Positions 48,191 to 59,975 of a DNA stretch of 64,000 bases are shown one piece after another; position 1 is the first letter of the stretch, and every line of letters begins with the position of its first letter. Origin of the DNA: Hepsetus odoe (Eukaryota; Chordata; Actinopteri; Characiformes; Hepsetidae); the NCBI GenBank assembly GCA_017165825.1, contig CM029380.1, positions 24,994,956 to 25,058,955 of the forward strand, given 5' to 3'. The translations under genes were made by a program, and so were the position numbers. The notes beneath the pieces are model-generated. The model was not told the DNA's origin. It searched no databases and worked only from the letters and a program-made list of their open reading frames with translations.

Positions 48191-48835
48191 GAAAGTGAAG
48201 CTAATATTATTCATTTTTGCCTGTCAGCGTTATTTTCCTCCTTTTTAATTTGGGGATAAATCTGTAGTGCAGCTCTATTACTTCATCCCTGCTGAGGAAC
48301 TGTTCAAGGTGAATGACTTCAGTTTTGGAGTGATGCCATTAATGAACTCTATAAGAATGTGCAATTCAGTGCAGTGCTGCAAAACTCTGGCTTTTAACCA
48401 AAAGGCCCGAATAAAGAATTGGAAGCTCCAGACGTAACCTCGTTCTGTTTTACATCCCAATCGCGCGGGACCTTTTGTATCAATGCATCAGCATTAGGCC
48501 CGATATAGAGACCTTTTTAATGAAAGATGGACCAAAGCCAAAGCTTTACGAGACATGCCAAAGGAAATTCCATCCAAAAAGGAGCAAACCGTCCTTGACT
48601 GGAGGCCATTTACCTTATCAAGGAGTAAACACGGACTTATTCTAAGCAATTTTGCCCTTCAGGAACCAGAACAATGATTAATTAGTGAGACCGTGGACGG
48701 GTCAGTTTAGAGCAAAGGTGCAGCTGTAAACAGTTTTATACAGCGTGGGCTCTGCAGCTAACGAGACAAAAACACTTTAATGAGTTAATTAAACTCATTA
48801 CTACCAAACACCACAGGTGACCTAAGTACACATCA

Positions 48836-49065
48836 AAGTACAAAGTAAAAAGTACAGGAATGTACTGAGAGTGTAAAGTAAAGTACAGGAATGTACTGAG
48901 AGTGTAAAGTAAAGTACAGGAATGTACTGAGAGTGTAAAGTAAAAAGTACAGGAATGTACTCTGTCCTGCACCGGTGGACACACAGAGGGACGTCTTTTC
49001 TGTGTTTGTGTCCATTTAGTCTGAGACGGGTCTGGATGTTGGGACGGTGATGGAGGATAAAATGA
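48836..49065. repeat. Four units of the 32-bp minisatellite plus its flank
   Basis: Repeated gtacaggaatgtactgagag units followed by the ctgcaccggtggacacacag block, in the same order as at 45265-45800. Confidence 0.88.
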
Positions 49066-49269
49066 TGGAGGATCGCCTCAGATGTTCAGACTGAAGTTTG
49101 TTCTGAGAATTGAAGAAAGGCTGAAATGTGGGGGGAAATGTGCGAAGGAAAAGGTTTTATCTGCAAGTAATGAAGTACTAAATTTGCAATTAGTTAATTT
49201 CCTCTCCTGCACAGATGGTATAACCGCCGGTGATTTGGCTCAGAGGTCTTAAAGGTTAACCATCGAGGT

Positions 49270-49372
49270 AAAGTGAAAAAAGTGAAAGTGACTACCCTCG
49301 TCATTGTGAAACGCAGCAGAGCACGACACAATGAAACTGAGTGTGTGTATGTGTGTGTGTGTGTGTGTGTGA
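49270..49372 (-). mobile_element. SINE tail fragment (family A) with (GT)n
   Basis: Gtgaaaaaagtgaaagtgac followed by tcgtcattgtgaaacgcagc, then a GT run. Confidence 0.6.
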
Positions 49373-49775
49373 ATTCCCATCAGTGTACCGCAGTGTGGAC
49401 TGGTTCTGAGTGTGGGAAAGGCTCTGGGCCGGGCCGCCGCTGTGTCTGTTTTGTATTGGGTTTACAGGCACCGTATTGCGTGTACAGTCCGAGACGTGCG
49501 CACAGCCCCCCACGCGGCCCAAACACAATTACGGGGTAAAACACGCTGATTTTGGAGTTTGTAAATGTTTAAGGAGTCCTGAGATGTGAAATGAAGGCAG
49601 TTTGTGAAAAGTATACAGCTTGAAATTTCTAGCATCTGCTCAAGTGCTGCCTGTTGGACCCTGAACGAGCCAAAATCAAAACTTTGGCACAGCCTGAGGC
49701 TGTAACTGTACAGATGATCTCCACTCCTGAGATTATGCAACTGTCTATCTAAGACTCATCCCACGTCCACCGCTA

Positions 49776-50010
49776 AACATGTCCAAAAGTTTGGAGACGT
49801 GCGTTAGAGTGTCTCTTTATTGCAGTAACAGCCTCTACTCTTCCAGAAAGGGTGTTGGAACATCGCTGTGAGAACTTGACTGCATTAGTGAGGTCAGATA
49901 CTGATGATGGATTACTTCTCCAGCTCCAACACCCCAGAGAACTTCACAGCCCAACGCTGAGGACCTTCATGCCCTTATAGATCTTAGAGTGTGGCTGTTC
50001 CAGAGTCCTT
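49776..50010. mobile_element. Possible MITE fragment
   Basis: Starts aacatgtccaaaagtttgga like the element at 6071-6370 and shares general layout. The right end is not found. Confidence 0.4.
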
Positions 50011-50974
50011 CAAAAATCGTTTGAACAAACCGTTTGCACCTGAAAGGAATCATATTGCAAAAAAATCACATGTCCAGGGTGCTTCACTGATCCTGGGTGT
50101 GGTTGGTCATATTTGGATCTTGTTTATGTTCTTCAGCAACATTGCTAACACTAAAAGTCAACAGCCGTTCAAAACTTTTCAGCCCTCTGCTCACTCAGAC
50201 CTCCTCCAGCTCCTCATTAAGGTGGAACAGACTTGTTTTTGAGGTTTAGGACACATTTGGACTTACTGTCTGCTACAAACATGAAGTACTGTCACACGGT
50301 CTCATGTTGTACTTTGTCTCGTTGGACCTAGTTTCTCCATTTTGCTGATGATAAATAAAGGAACCGTGACCTTCACCCAACTGAACCTGCCTTTTATCTC
50401 TTAAAGAGATAAAGAGGTCTTTCATCTCATATTCAGATGTGGGTCTCAGACCCAAATGTCTTGTGCAAAAATGTATGAACTGGCCGTTCCAACGCTTTTG
50501 GAGGAGACTGAAGGTGGTAATTCGTAGCGCCGGTGCTTTGCTCTGTTACTGTAATGTAGGAAAAAGGAGTCGTGTTCCAGCTGTTACAGTAATTCAGTTT
50601 TTTCTAGGCCAGCACTTATCTGATCTGCAGGGCAGTCGTCCACCACGTCTTTTCAAACACTCACGTGACGTCTTCGTTCACCTCAGATGTTTTTTTTCAG
50701 GAGTAAACAACTGACTGTTTTGGAGGAGGAAAAAAAAAGTTTGCGAGCATTATCCGAAAAGCTTGTTTGAAAGCTCGGCCTGGTTTATCGAGATTTTACC
50801 GGCAGTTCCATCACACAACAAACGCCCCTCACATGTTGGGAAGTGGGTGTTTAGATTCTGAGGGACGGTCACTGCCGGTTGAACATGTGCAGCTTAGAGA
50901 AGCTCCATCAAATTACACTCAGCAGCATCTTCTGCTCAGGGGGTTTCTGCGTTCACACAGAAAAACACTGACAA

Positions 50975-51155
50975 AAGTGAAGAGAAGTGAAAGTGACTAT
51001 TAGTCATGGTGAACACAGTGAACCACAATCAAACACATCCTCTTTATTTAACACACACACACTGTTCAGCAGGGGGCAGACATATCCAGCACCCGGGGAA
51101 CAGTGATGGGGGCAGTACCTTGCTCAAGGGTACATCAGGGCAACCTACCGATCGA
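50975..51155 (-). mobile_element. SINE (family A), head truncated
   Basis: Gtgaaagtgactattagtca tail, gcagggggcagacatatcca body, ending at gggcaacctacc. Confidence 0.82.
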
Positions 51156-51199
51156 CTAGTAAGTTCAGACATGTTTGTGATCCAGCACCAGTACATCAC

Positions 51200-51437
51200 T
51201 GATGAAAGTGAAAGTGACTATTCTTGTCATTGTGAGTACACACAGCACACTGAACCACAACGAAACTCGACCTCTGCATTTAACCCATGCACACACACAC
51301 ACACACCATGCAGCAGGGGGCAGCTATGAAAGTGCCCGGGGAGCAGTGACAGGGACGGTACCTTGCTCAAGGGTAAGGGGTTTGAACCCACAATCTTCCA
51401 ATCCTGTGACCAATTCCCTAACCACAAGGCTCACCGC
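51200..51437 (-). mobile_element. tRNA-headed SINE (family A)
   Basis: Gtgaaagtgactattcttgt tail to the B-box-like ggtttgaacccac and ctaaccacaaggctcaccgc head. A short internal deletion is present compared with 29050-29292. Confidence 0.88.
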
Positions 51438-51514
51438 AGGAGAACACACTCACCACATATCAATATCAAAATCAATATTTAATCTAATATTTAATATAAT
51501 CAATATTTATTTTC

Positions 51515-51710
51515 ATTAGATAGACAGACAGACAGACAGACAGTCAGATAGATAGATAGATAGACAGATAGACAGATAAATAGATAGACAGATAGATAGA
51601 TAGATAGATAGATAGATAGCTCTCTACATATATAGATAGATAGATAGATAGATAGACATGAACAGATAGATAGATAGATACATAGATAGATAGATAGATA
51701 GATAGATACG

Positions 51711-51742
<32 letters not shown>

Positions 51743-51752
51743 GAGATAAATC
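51515..51752. repeat. (GATA)n / (GACA)n tract
   Basis: About 240 bp of gata units with gaca and short interruptions. Confidence 0.96.
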
Positions 51753-51852
51753 CATCCATCCATTCATCTAAATATGGGGAAGAACCTGAACACCTGTCCT
51801 GAACACAGCATTTGTTTAGAAAATAACAGATGAACCCAAATGATCTCCATTA

Positions 51853-51970
51853 TCCATCCATTACCTGCAGCTTGTCCCCAAGCCTTGAAGTTCGGCAAGG
51901 GTAGTGCTGAGCGTCCAACCAGTGCACACAGGCGAGGGCGAGAGGGGCAGCACCTGGACAGGGAGCCAAA
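51853..51970 (-). mobile_element. Divergent family B SINE fragment
   Basis: Ccattacctgcagcttgtcc, gtccaaccagtgcacacagg and agcacctggacaggga match the family B body with many changes. Confidence 0.6.
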
Positions 51971-52014
51971 CGATCTCTTATTGAACAATTGATGAATTGA
52001 TGATTGATGATATA

Positions 52015-52570
52015 TTAAGGTGAAGGAGGGAGTGTTAAGGTGAAGGAGGGAGTGTTAAAGTGAAGGAGAGGAGTGTTAAAGTGAAGGAGAGAGTGTTACA
52101 GTGAAGGAGAGAGTGTTAAGGTGAAGGAGGGAGTGTTAAGGTGAAGGAGAGTGTTAAGGTGAAGGAGGGAGTGTTAAGGTGAAGGAGAGAGTGTTAAGGT
52201 GAAGGAGAGTGTTAAGGTGAAGGAGTGTTAAGGTGAAGGAGAGGGGGTGTTGCGGTGAAGGAGAGTGTTAAGGTGAAGGAGAGTGTTAAGGTGAAGGGAG
52301 AGAGTGTTACGAGTGAAGGAGAGTGTTAAGGTGAAAGGAGAAATTATTCTGGTGAAGGAGAGAGAGTGTTAAGGTGAAGGGAGAGAGTGTTAAAGGTGAA
52401 GGAGAGAGTGTTAAGGTGAAGGAGAGAGTGGCCAAAGGTGAAGGAGGAATTATTCACGGTGAAGGAAGTGTTAAGGTGAAGAGTGTTGCAGTGGGGAGAG
52501 AGTGTTAAGGTGAAGGAGTGTTAAGGTGAAGGAGAGTGTTAAGGTGAAGGAGAGGTGTTGGGTGAAGGAA
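52015..52570. repeat. Minisatellite gtgttaaggtgaaggaga, over 25 units
   Basis: Unit length varies from about 14 to 20 bp. The left part is regular. The right part has more indels and odd variants (for example aattattctggtgaagg). Confidence 0.95.
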
Positions 52571-53929
52571 GTGTAACGGAATACGGAAGAAGAGAAACTC
52601 TTGCAGTGAACTCCATTAAGCACTGCGATAGGTTTGAGGAGAGAAGCGTGGCGGAAAAGCGCCGAGCGGATTTACAGTGCAGCTGAGCGAGGGCGGGCGG
52701 AGACGGGCCTGGGGTTTGTTGCCTTAACCCCAATTTTACAGTAGGAAGGAGTGAAGCATCTGGAGGTTAACCGCTGCACTGGATGAGCAGTTTAATGCAG
52801 TTTAATGGTGCCGGGCCTGGGCTGCGGTTCAAACCCTGCATCTCCTGGCCCGGCCGGCTGAAGGGTATCGGAGCGTTCCCATGGAAAAGCAGTTAAAGTG
52901 GCCGTGGCGATGATGATGAACAAGTTTCCATCGGGTCCTCCCCAGGACGGTTGTTTTGCGATTATTCTGCCCTGTAGTGCTGTCATGCCGCGGGTAAATG
53001 AGTGGTGAGGACGATCGGGCTACTCTCTTTCATTCTCTTCTTCAAGCTTTTCACCTTCTTCTTCTTTTGGAAACAAAAACAGTGCGTTTTTCTTCCGTCC
53101 AATCAGCCTCTAGAGTTTCATGCGAGTGCTGGTAGAAAAAATAACTGTGTTGTTGTTTCTGGGCAGCCCTGGTGTTGCCATGCAATCTAACTTTTCCACT
53201 CGGAGAACTTTACCACTCATCCTCCTCTGGATGTCTCCGAGCTGATTGTTCCGGATTGTAGCGAGGAATCAAATTAGTGTCTCGTAACGCTCATAAAAGA
53301 AAAAAAGAAAAAAGCTTTCAGGCATTATCCGCGGGGCGTGTGTGCCTCAGAGTTTTCCATCGTTATTCCGCCCCGTTCCCGTTCCAAGGAGTATTTTCGG
53401 CGTTTAATCATTAACAGTTAATCTTGGAATTTTGGAATTAAACAGCGAATGCCTTAGCAGGAGCGAAACATACATCATGTTGGGTTTATGCACTTCCCCG
53501 TGCCTGCTTGTCAACACCATGTGCCGACGAGCCGTTTTACAGCAGAAAAACAAGAAAAGGAGGCTGTGAATTAAAACGAGGTGCCGCCACATCAAAAGAG
53601 CCAAACAATCACCTGCCATCATCAAGCTTATTATCAAGCAAGTAATAATTACGTGATTTTGTAACCGTCTGTACACCTCTCCGCTGAGCGTACACAGCGG
53701 CGGCCCCAGCAGGCCTTTATCGTCTGCTCCCTCTCCCTCTGCTTTGGCTGACGAAGAAGCTGACAGTCTTTAAACCACCCAGACTCCTGTGGCACCCAGT
53801 TTCCTCCAGAGCAGCTTTGATATTTGAATTGTGGTTCCTTCTGGCAGGCGCGCCTAAAAGATCTGTATCTGAAAGGCCCAGTGAAGTGCTGTGGGGATTT
53901 CTGTGACTAAACAGGCCCTTTACTTAAAG

Positions 53930-54004
53930 CAGGCATGTTGGAATGGGTGGAGAAGAGTGACAGGAGTGATCAGTGACAGACGGGAACCAGCGAGAGTGAA
54001 AGGG
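53930..54004 (+). mobile_element. LINE fragment left of a nested SINE
   Basis: Gcatgttggaatgggtggag through gagtgaaagggaaggttta matches the LINE segment at 56285-56365. It continues at 54232 after the SINE. Confidence 0.75.
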
Positions 54005-54231
54005 AAGGTTTAAGTGAAAGTGACTATTCTTGTCATTGCGAGGTCACAGCACAGCACACAGTGAACCACAATGAAATTGGACCTCTGCATTTAACCCATT
54101 CACACAGTGGGCAGCTATTGAAAGCAGTGATGGTGACGGTACCTTGCTCAAGGGTTCCTCAGGGCAACCTCCTGGTAAGGGGTTTGAACCCACAATCTTC
54201 AGATTCTGCGGCCACAGCTGCCCCACCACTG
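54005..54231 (-). mobile_element. SINE (family A) inserted in a LINE
   Basis: Minus SINE from gtgaaagtgactattcttgt to gctgccccaccact. The flanks share gttta on both sides (aaggttta before, ctgtttatag after), a short target-site duplication. Confidence 0.85.
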
Positions 54232-55015
54232 TTTATAGGACAGTAGTGACACCAGCTATGTTATATGGGTTGGAGACAGTAGTGAGACCAGCTATGTTAC
54301 ATGGGTTGGAGATGGTAGTGATGCCAGCTATCTTATATGGGTTGGAGATGGCAATGATCCCAGTTATGTCATATGGGTTGGAGACAGCAGCGATCCCAGC
54401 TATGTTATATGGGTTGGAGATGGCAGTGATCCCAGCTATGTTATATGGGTTGGAGATGGTAATGATCTCAGCTATGTTATATGGGTTGGAGATGGCAGTG
54501 ATCCCAGTTATGTTATATAGGTTGGAGATGGTAGTGATCCCAGCTATGTTATATGGGTTGGAGATGGTAGTGATCCCAGCTATGTTATATGGCTTGGAGA
54601 TGGCAGTGATCCCAGTTATGTTATATAGGTTGGAGATGGCAATTAGACCAGCTATGTTACATGGGTTGGACATGATAGTGACTGGACAGGAGGTGGAGTT
54701 GGAGGTGTCAGAGTTAAAGATGCTGAGATTTGTGTTGGGAAGGACGAGGATGGACAGGATTAGGGACAAGAATATTAGATGGAACATTCAGGTTGGACAG
54801 TGAGAGTTGCTGGACTGTGTTGGTTTGGACGTGTCCAGAGGAGAGACGAGGAGTATATCAGGAGAAGGATGTTGAGGATGGAGCTGCCAGGAAAGAGGAG
54901 AAGAGGAAGAACAAAGAGGAGGATTATGAAAGTGATGTGAGAGGACATGCAGGTGGTTTGGAGCAGGAAGATGCAGAGGACAGGAAGACATGGAGAAGAA
55001 GATGTTTTTGGAAGC
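54232..55015 (+). mobile_element. LINE C-terminal region with 12-unit internal tandem repeat
   Basis: An open frame of about 190 codons starts with twelve 12-residue units of the type VIPAMLYGLEMA (36-bp period, about 54245-54675) and then continues into EVELEVSELKMLRFVLGRTR and MDRIRDKNIR. In the normal LINE the unit RPAMLYGLET occurs once. After a stop the frame shifts into the basic C-terminus (CPEERRG, GAARKEEKRKNKEE) and an AAG-rich end. Confidence 0.85.
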
Positions 55016-55019
55016 TTAA

Positions 55020-55088
55020 TCAATCCGTTCTTCCTCTGAGCTGCTTATCCAAAACAGGGTTGTGGGGAAAGGTGGACACACACACACA

Positions 55089-55123
<35 letters not shown>

Positions 55124-55165
55124 TGGGAATCGAACCCAGAACCTTCTCTGCACTGCACCTCTTGA
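55020..55165. mobile_element. Dispersed fish repeat fragment with (CA)n
   Basis: Gagctgcttatccaaaacag, a CA run (55076-55120) and gaatcgaacccagaaccttc, the same family as 47305-47690. Confidence 0.65.
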
Positions 55166-55169
55166 GATC

Positions 55170-56130
55170 CACAAATCCAATTTCAACTGCTGGTCATGAC
55201 TCTGCCCAAATCATCACACAAACCCTCAAAATCCATTGATTATACTTTAAACAGAATAATATGTTTGATTTTGGCCAAAAAATACATTTTATTCACCATA
55301 TTAATCTAAACATTCTCCAAAGTAATATCAATATTTATGATCAAATTAACCACGATCATTATCAGTGATTGAATTTGAATATTTGTTGGGGATAATGAAT
55401 ATTATGTGTAAGATGTATGTGTATAATTAAAAATAAATCATTCATCAAATGAAACATTAGAATTTCATATCAGTTTTTATTTAATAATGACTTCAGGCTC
55501 AAATCGTGTCCTTAAGTGCTGATTTGTCTTCAGTGGTCAATGTAATAATAGGTCACATGATCTATTATTAAAGGGTGTTGAATTCATTTGAATGAATATT
55601 TAATGGACCTGGAATCCAGTTCACCCAATTATAAGCCTTAACGAACAAAAGTCGATCAAAGGCTGAAGACAGTAGCTGAATTTATCCTTCAGCCTGAACT
55701 TTTCTTCACTGACTGAGACTGATGTATTTGTCGGGTTCTTATAGGATCACACGTTGATCTTAAATGACTTCGTTCTGACAGGTACGGACAGGTAAAGGTG
55801 TTACGACACCCCTGATGTCTGTCGTTTTTGAAGTAAAGTTCATTCACAGCTCGTATGAAAGAAGATTAGTTCTTTACGCTTGGCCAACATTGCAGGACTG
55901 TATCTGATGTTAAATCCACGACAGATTCTTTATGTTTGACTGGTTTCTTCACAACAACTTAAATCTACCCACGTTCTGATCTCGATTTGGGACAGTCCCC
56001 AAATCTAGCCAGATTTCTACCCAAAATATGGGACTTTAAATCTAAACACAACGGGTGGACAAAGGTGAGACGCTGGTGGTAGGACGCTATGGGACAATTT
56101 TAACATTTGTTTATTAAATTAATTCAAATG
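55170..56130. other. AT-rich stretch, nothing recognised
   Basis: No coding frame, repeat family or RNA motif that I can support. Confidence 0.5.
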
Positions 56131-56139
56131 GGAGAACGG

Positions 56140-56830
56140 TGGAATGAGTGTGAATGAAAGTGAGGACAGTGGAGTGGTGGGGATGGAGGGAGTAGAGGAG
56201 GTGAAGGTGGAGGAATTTAAATACTCGGGGGGGGGGGAGTTCAGAATAACAGTGAGTGTAGAAGAGAGGAGAAGAAGAGAATGCAGGCATGTTGGAATGG
56301 GTGGAGAAGAGTGACAGGAGTGATCTGTGACAATCGGGCACCAGCGAGAGTGAAAGGGAAGGTTTTCAGGATGCTAGTGAGACCAGCTATGTTATACGGG
56401 TTGGAGACGGTAGTTGGACCAGCTATTTTATACGGGTAGACGGTAGCACTGTAGAAAAGACAGGAGCTGGAGGTGTCAGAGTTGAAGATGTCGAGATTTT
56501 CAGTGGGCATGTCACGAGGATGGACAGGATTAGAAATGAGTTTTTAGAGGGACAGCTCAGGTTAGACGTTTTGGGGACAACGTTACATGCTGAGTTGGTT
56601 TGGACATGTCCAGAGGAGAGACAAGGAGTGTGTCAGGAGAAGGATTTTGGGGATGGAGCTGCCAGGAAAGAGGAGAAGAGGAAGGACGAAGAGGAGGTTT
56701 CCGGATGTGGTGAGAGAGGACAAGACGGTGGTCGGTCTGAAAAGAGAAGCTGCAGAAGACATGGAGACGGTTAATCAGCTGTGGCGAGCCCTAAACGGGA
56801 GCAGCCGATAGAAGAAGAAGATCGTTAGAA
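56140..56830 (+). mobile_element. LINE 3' end with AAG tail
   Basis: Frame-broken C-terminal LINE sequence: RLQ-type linker, AMLYGLE region (ctatgttatacgggttggag), MDRIRNEFLEGQLRLD, CPEERQGVCQEKDFGDGAAR, ending gggagcagccgatagaagaa. It gives the uninterrupted reference for the expanded copy at 54 kb. A (G)10 run lies at 56227-56237. Confidence 0.85.
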
Positions 56831-56939
56831 AGGACTTTTTTTATTTGATCTCCCTTCATTCGTCTGCCCCACACTACAGCACAGTGTTAAATGTTTAATG
56901 TTGAATATTTCTGATTTTGGAGAAGATCTTGGAGGTCAG

Positions 56940-58300
56940 ACTGGATTATGGACCCCTCACAGCACTGGCAAGACCACCCTGATGTCGGGACACCTTGCCG
57001 GGAGCCTCAGAATCAGCCCAAAACAAATTCCTCCTCGCTCGTAATTCCTCTGGCTCTTGATGTGGGAAAAGAGTTGCCGCACCTGAAGAGCATTACTTCA
57101 TTATTACTGAAGGAAAATGAGTTAGTCATGTGTTTATTTGACGGAAGCAAGAGGCGGCTGGTAATCCACCACAGAAGGAGCAGTGAATGTGAGAACGCAC
57201 GTGCCTGGTGTTTTGAAGGGGATTTTGTGCTCATCTCCATAGGAGAAACTTGGATCCCTGGGAAATGGCTGGCGTTTCCTTCCGTCGTACCCGTCAACAG
57301 AAAGGTAGACGGGAAGAAAAAAGCGATCGTGCCGAAGCTCCCTCAAAGGTGTCTGAAGCGTGGCGGCTGTGCAGCGTAATGAGAATATTAAGGGTTATTA
57401 AGTTACGCTCATGTGAAGCGAACAGGATGCTCCGCCGTTATTATCCCTGTTACTTAATATTCCCATTTAACTTAATTCACTTCATTTAGAAAATATGTCT
57501 TCCTCATTAATGGGCTGTAGAAACAATCTTGGATGACTTCATGTGTCTGGTCTCTCTCTATTTTTTTTCTTATTCGGGGGCTTCATAAGTTCCATGAGTC
57601 ATGTAGTGTGTCTGACAATAGCTTTAACATTTCGAAGCCCCACTGAAACATTTTTAGAAAGAAGGAGGGGGAAAAAAATGGGTTGCCATTTTATATGTTT
57701 TGCCAACAAAGTAAATACTGAAGGAGCGGAAGGGGAACCTTTCGGTGACCGGGGTGAGCGGCCGGCTATAAACCGGGAGCGCTCCACTTTACAAGATGTT
57801 CAGCCCGCCATCTCTCCGGGACAAGCTTTTCCAAATAATTGCCATCATTTGTCATCACATTAGTGGCTGGCTGTTGGCCCGGGAAGCTGCACTTGAGTTT
57901 TTTTGCGCACCGCAGCCGGGACCCATGGCTAACCCGGTCCGCTTTACACTCACGAACCCGGACGGGCCTTCAGCGGTGACCACGGGCCCCTCGGTCACCA
58001 GAGCCTAAATATAGCCCCTCTTACCTCACAGGAAAATTAGCTCCGTGCTGTCCTTCTTTCGGCGTCCTGGTCTCGGGCCCTTCTTGCGAACTCTTGGCTT
58101 TCGAACGCGAACATCAAGATCGCTTAATGTTCGGTTTTCTGACCGTGGTTTCTAAGGCTGGTGCTGGGTTGTTTTGTTAACGTCAGCTTCATACCCTAAT
58201 AATAGAGCTATGCGTCAGTTTGGGGCTATTAGCGTAATTATTTTGGCAAATTGCGTCTTATAAAATGAACGAAACCTGACTGACACCGATTTGCACACAT
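56940..58300. other. Repeat-free stretch, no gene recognised
   Basis: No known repeat words and no recognisable exon. Open frames here lack splice context and family motifs. It could contain regulatory DNA. Confidence 0.3.
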
Positions 58301-59454
58301 GACCACACACATCAGGTGAATCTGGACCAAAAAAAGGTCCTGTCTCCCCTCGAACTCTCAGGAAAGGCCACCTGCTTTCACAGAGGCTGGAGAGAACATG
58401 TAGAAGATAGAAAGCCATCAATCGTGGAAAGACAGACCAGCTTCAGAAGGTGCAAATGTGATGTAAGGTCAAATTGGACTCCTTTAAAGGAACCCTCGTT
58501 AGATCACTGAGAGCAGTACCGTGGCTGTATTTTTGGGACGCAGCCTGTCTGTTCTGAACCAGAACGACGTGGTGAAGATGCACAATCATTAACACACTGG
58601 ACTCATCTTTGATTAAATCTTTCATCGCAAAGACATGGCAGAGACACGTCCAACAGTATGAGTTCTCCGTCTCCTCCTCTGGACTTTGTCTCTCTGCTGG
58701 GATTCTGTAGAAGTTCAGCTTCATCAGTTTGTGCGTCCAATTACACAGCAACTATCCAGCGTTTTGGAGAAACCCCCCTGGTGAAGATCAGTGAAGGACA
58801 GAGGGAGGAAGCGTTAGGCCAAGACAGATAAATGTGTGGGTTTTTTAAGGGACAAAGTCATTAGGACTTGATCGTAAATCTGTACGTGACGGATGAAGCT
58901 CAGCCTTTGCCCTCAGGGTCTTCACGTCCTCATTAAACTGCCATTACGGAGCCAACAAATCAGAGAAAAAGAGTGTTTTGTCAAAGGTGTGCCCCGGGCT
59001 GACAAACACGCCGTGTTGGTGTGTGTTTTTGGCAGTTAATTTTTAATACTAATGTCAATCATTCTGTTAATTTTATGTTACAGCTTCTGTATACAGGGCA
59101 GGGTTTCCTCTCGGGGAGGTCACGGCAGGCACACCTGGCTTTAACGTAGAACTATTCACTAAGTACAGGTATCTGTACTTTACTTTACTTACTTTTACCC
59201 CAAATATCCATCCTTTCTTCCACTTCCAGAACAGATTTCTTCCTTTACTCTCAACATCCTCCATTATCTTTACTCTCCATCACCTTCCCAACATCCAGAA
59301 CGTCGCTAAAAAGCAGAGGTGGAAGGTAATGAAGTGCAAATAATTTGTTTTCAGGCGTCTGTGCTTTACAGTATTTATTTTTCTTTTTCTATTTTTATTT
59401 TTCACTCCTACGTTTCTCCTCAGATCAGACTCCTCCTTCAGTCTGAACATTTGA

Positions 59455-59665
59455 GTTGATCCTCCATCATTTTCATTCTCCATCACCTTCCCACCATCCA
59501 GACCGTCTCAGACTAAATGGACACAAACACAGAAGAGACGTCCCTCTGTGTGTCCATCGGTGCAGGACAGAGTGAAGGAGAGTGAGAGAGAGGACAGGGA
59601 GAGTGGACGGTGGAGTTCAGGGTGTGTGGAGTGTGTGTCCGTGATGGAGAACTAGTAGAGACGGT
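59455..59665 (-). repeat. Dispersed repeat of the minisatellite family (inverted)
   Basis: Ccatccagaccgtctcagac through gtgtccatcggtgcaggaca to gtgatggagaactagtagag, near-identical to 48000-48190. Confidence 0.8.
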
Positions 59666-59834
59666 GATGAAAGTGAAGCGGTGAAGTTCATGTGGATTAT
59701 TTTCAGTAGATTGTTTTTATTGGAGTTGAAGTTCGAGGCTTTAATAGTCTTTAATTCTATTAATATGGAGTGAGATTCAGTTCACTTTCAGCACAGACAG
59801 ACGCTCCAGACGTCCTTCAGAGGAGACAAGTCTC

Positions 59835-59975
59835 ACTCTACACTCTCAGTACACTCCTGTACTTTTACTTTACACTCTCAGTACACTCCTCTACTTTTAC
59901 TTTACACTCTCAGTACATTCCTGTACTTTTTACTTTACACTCTCAGTACACTCCTGTACTTTTACTTTATACTCT
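59835..59975 (-). repeat. 32-bp minisatellite, four inverted units
   Basis: Tacactctcagtacactcct then gtacttttacttt units, the reverse complement of 45265-45660. Confidence 0.9.

Noticed and set aside
51500..51763. Ile-Tyr-Leu-Ser repeat frame
   Set aside because: Translation of the GATA tract.
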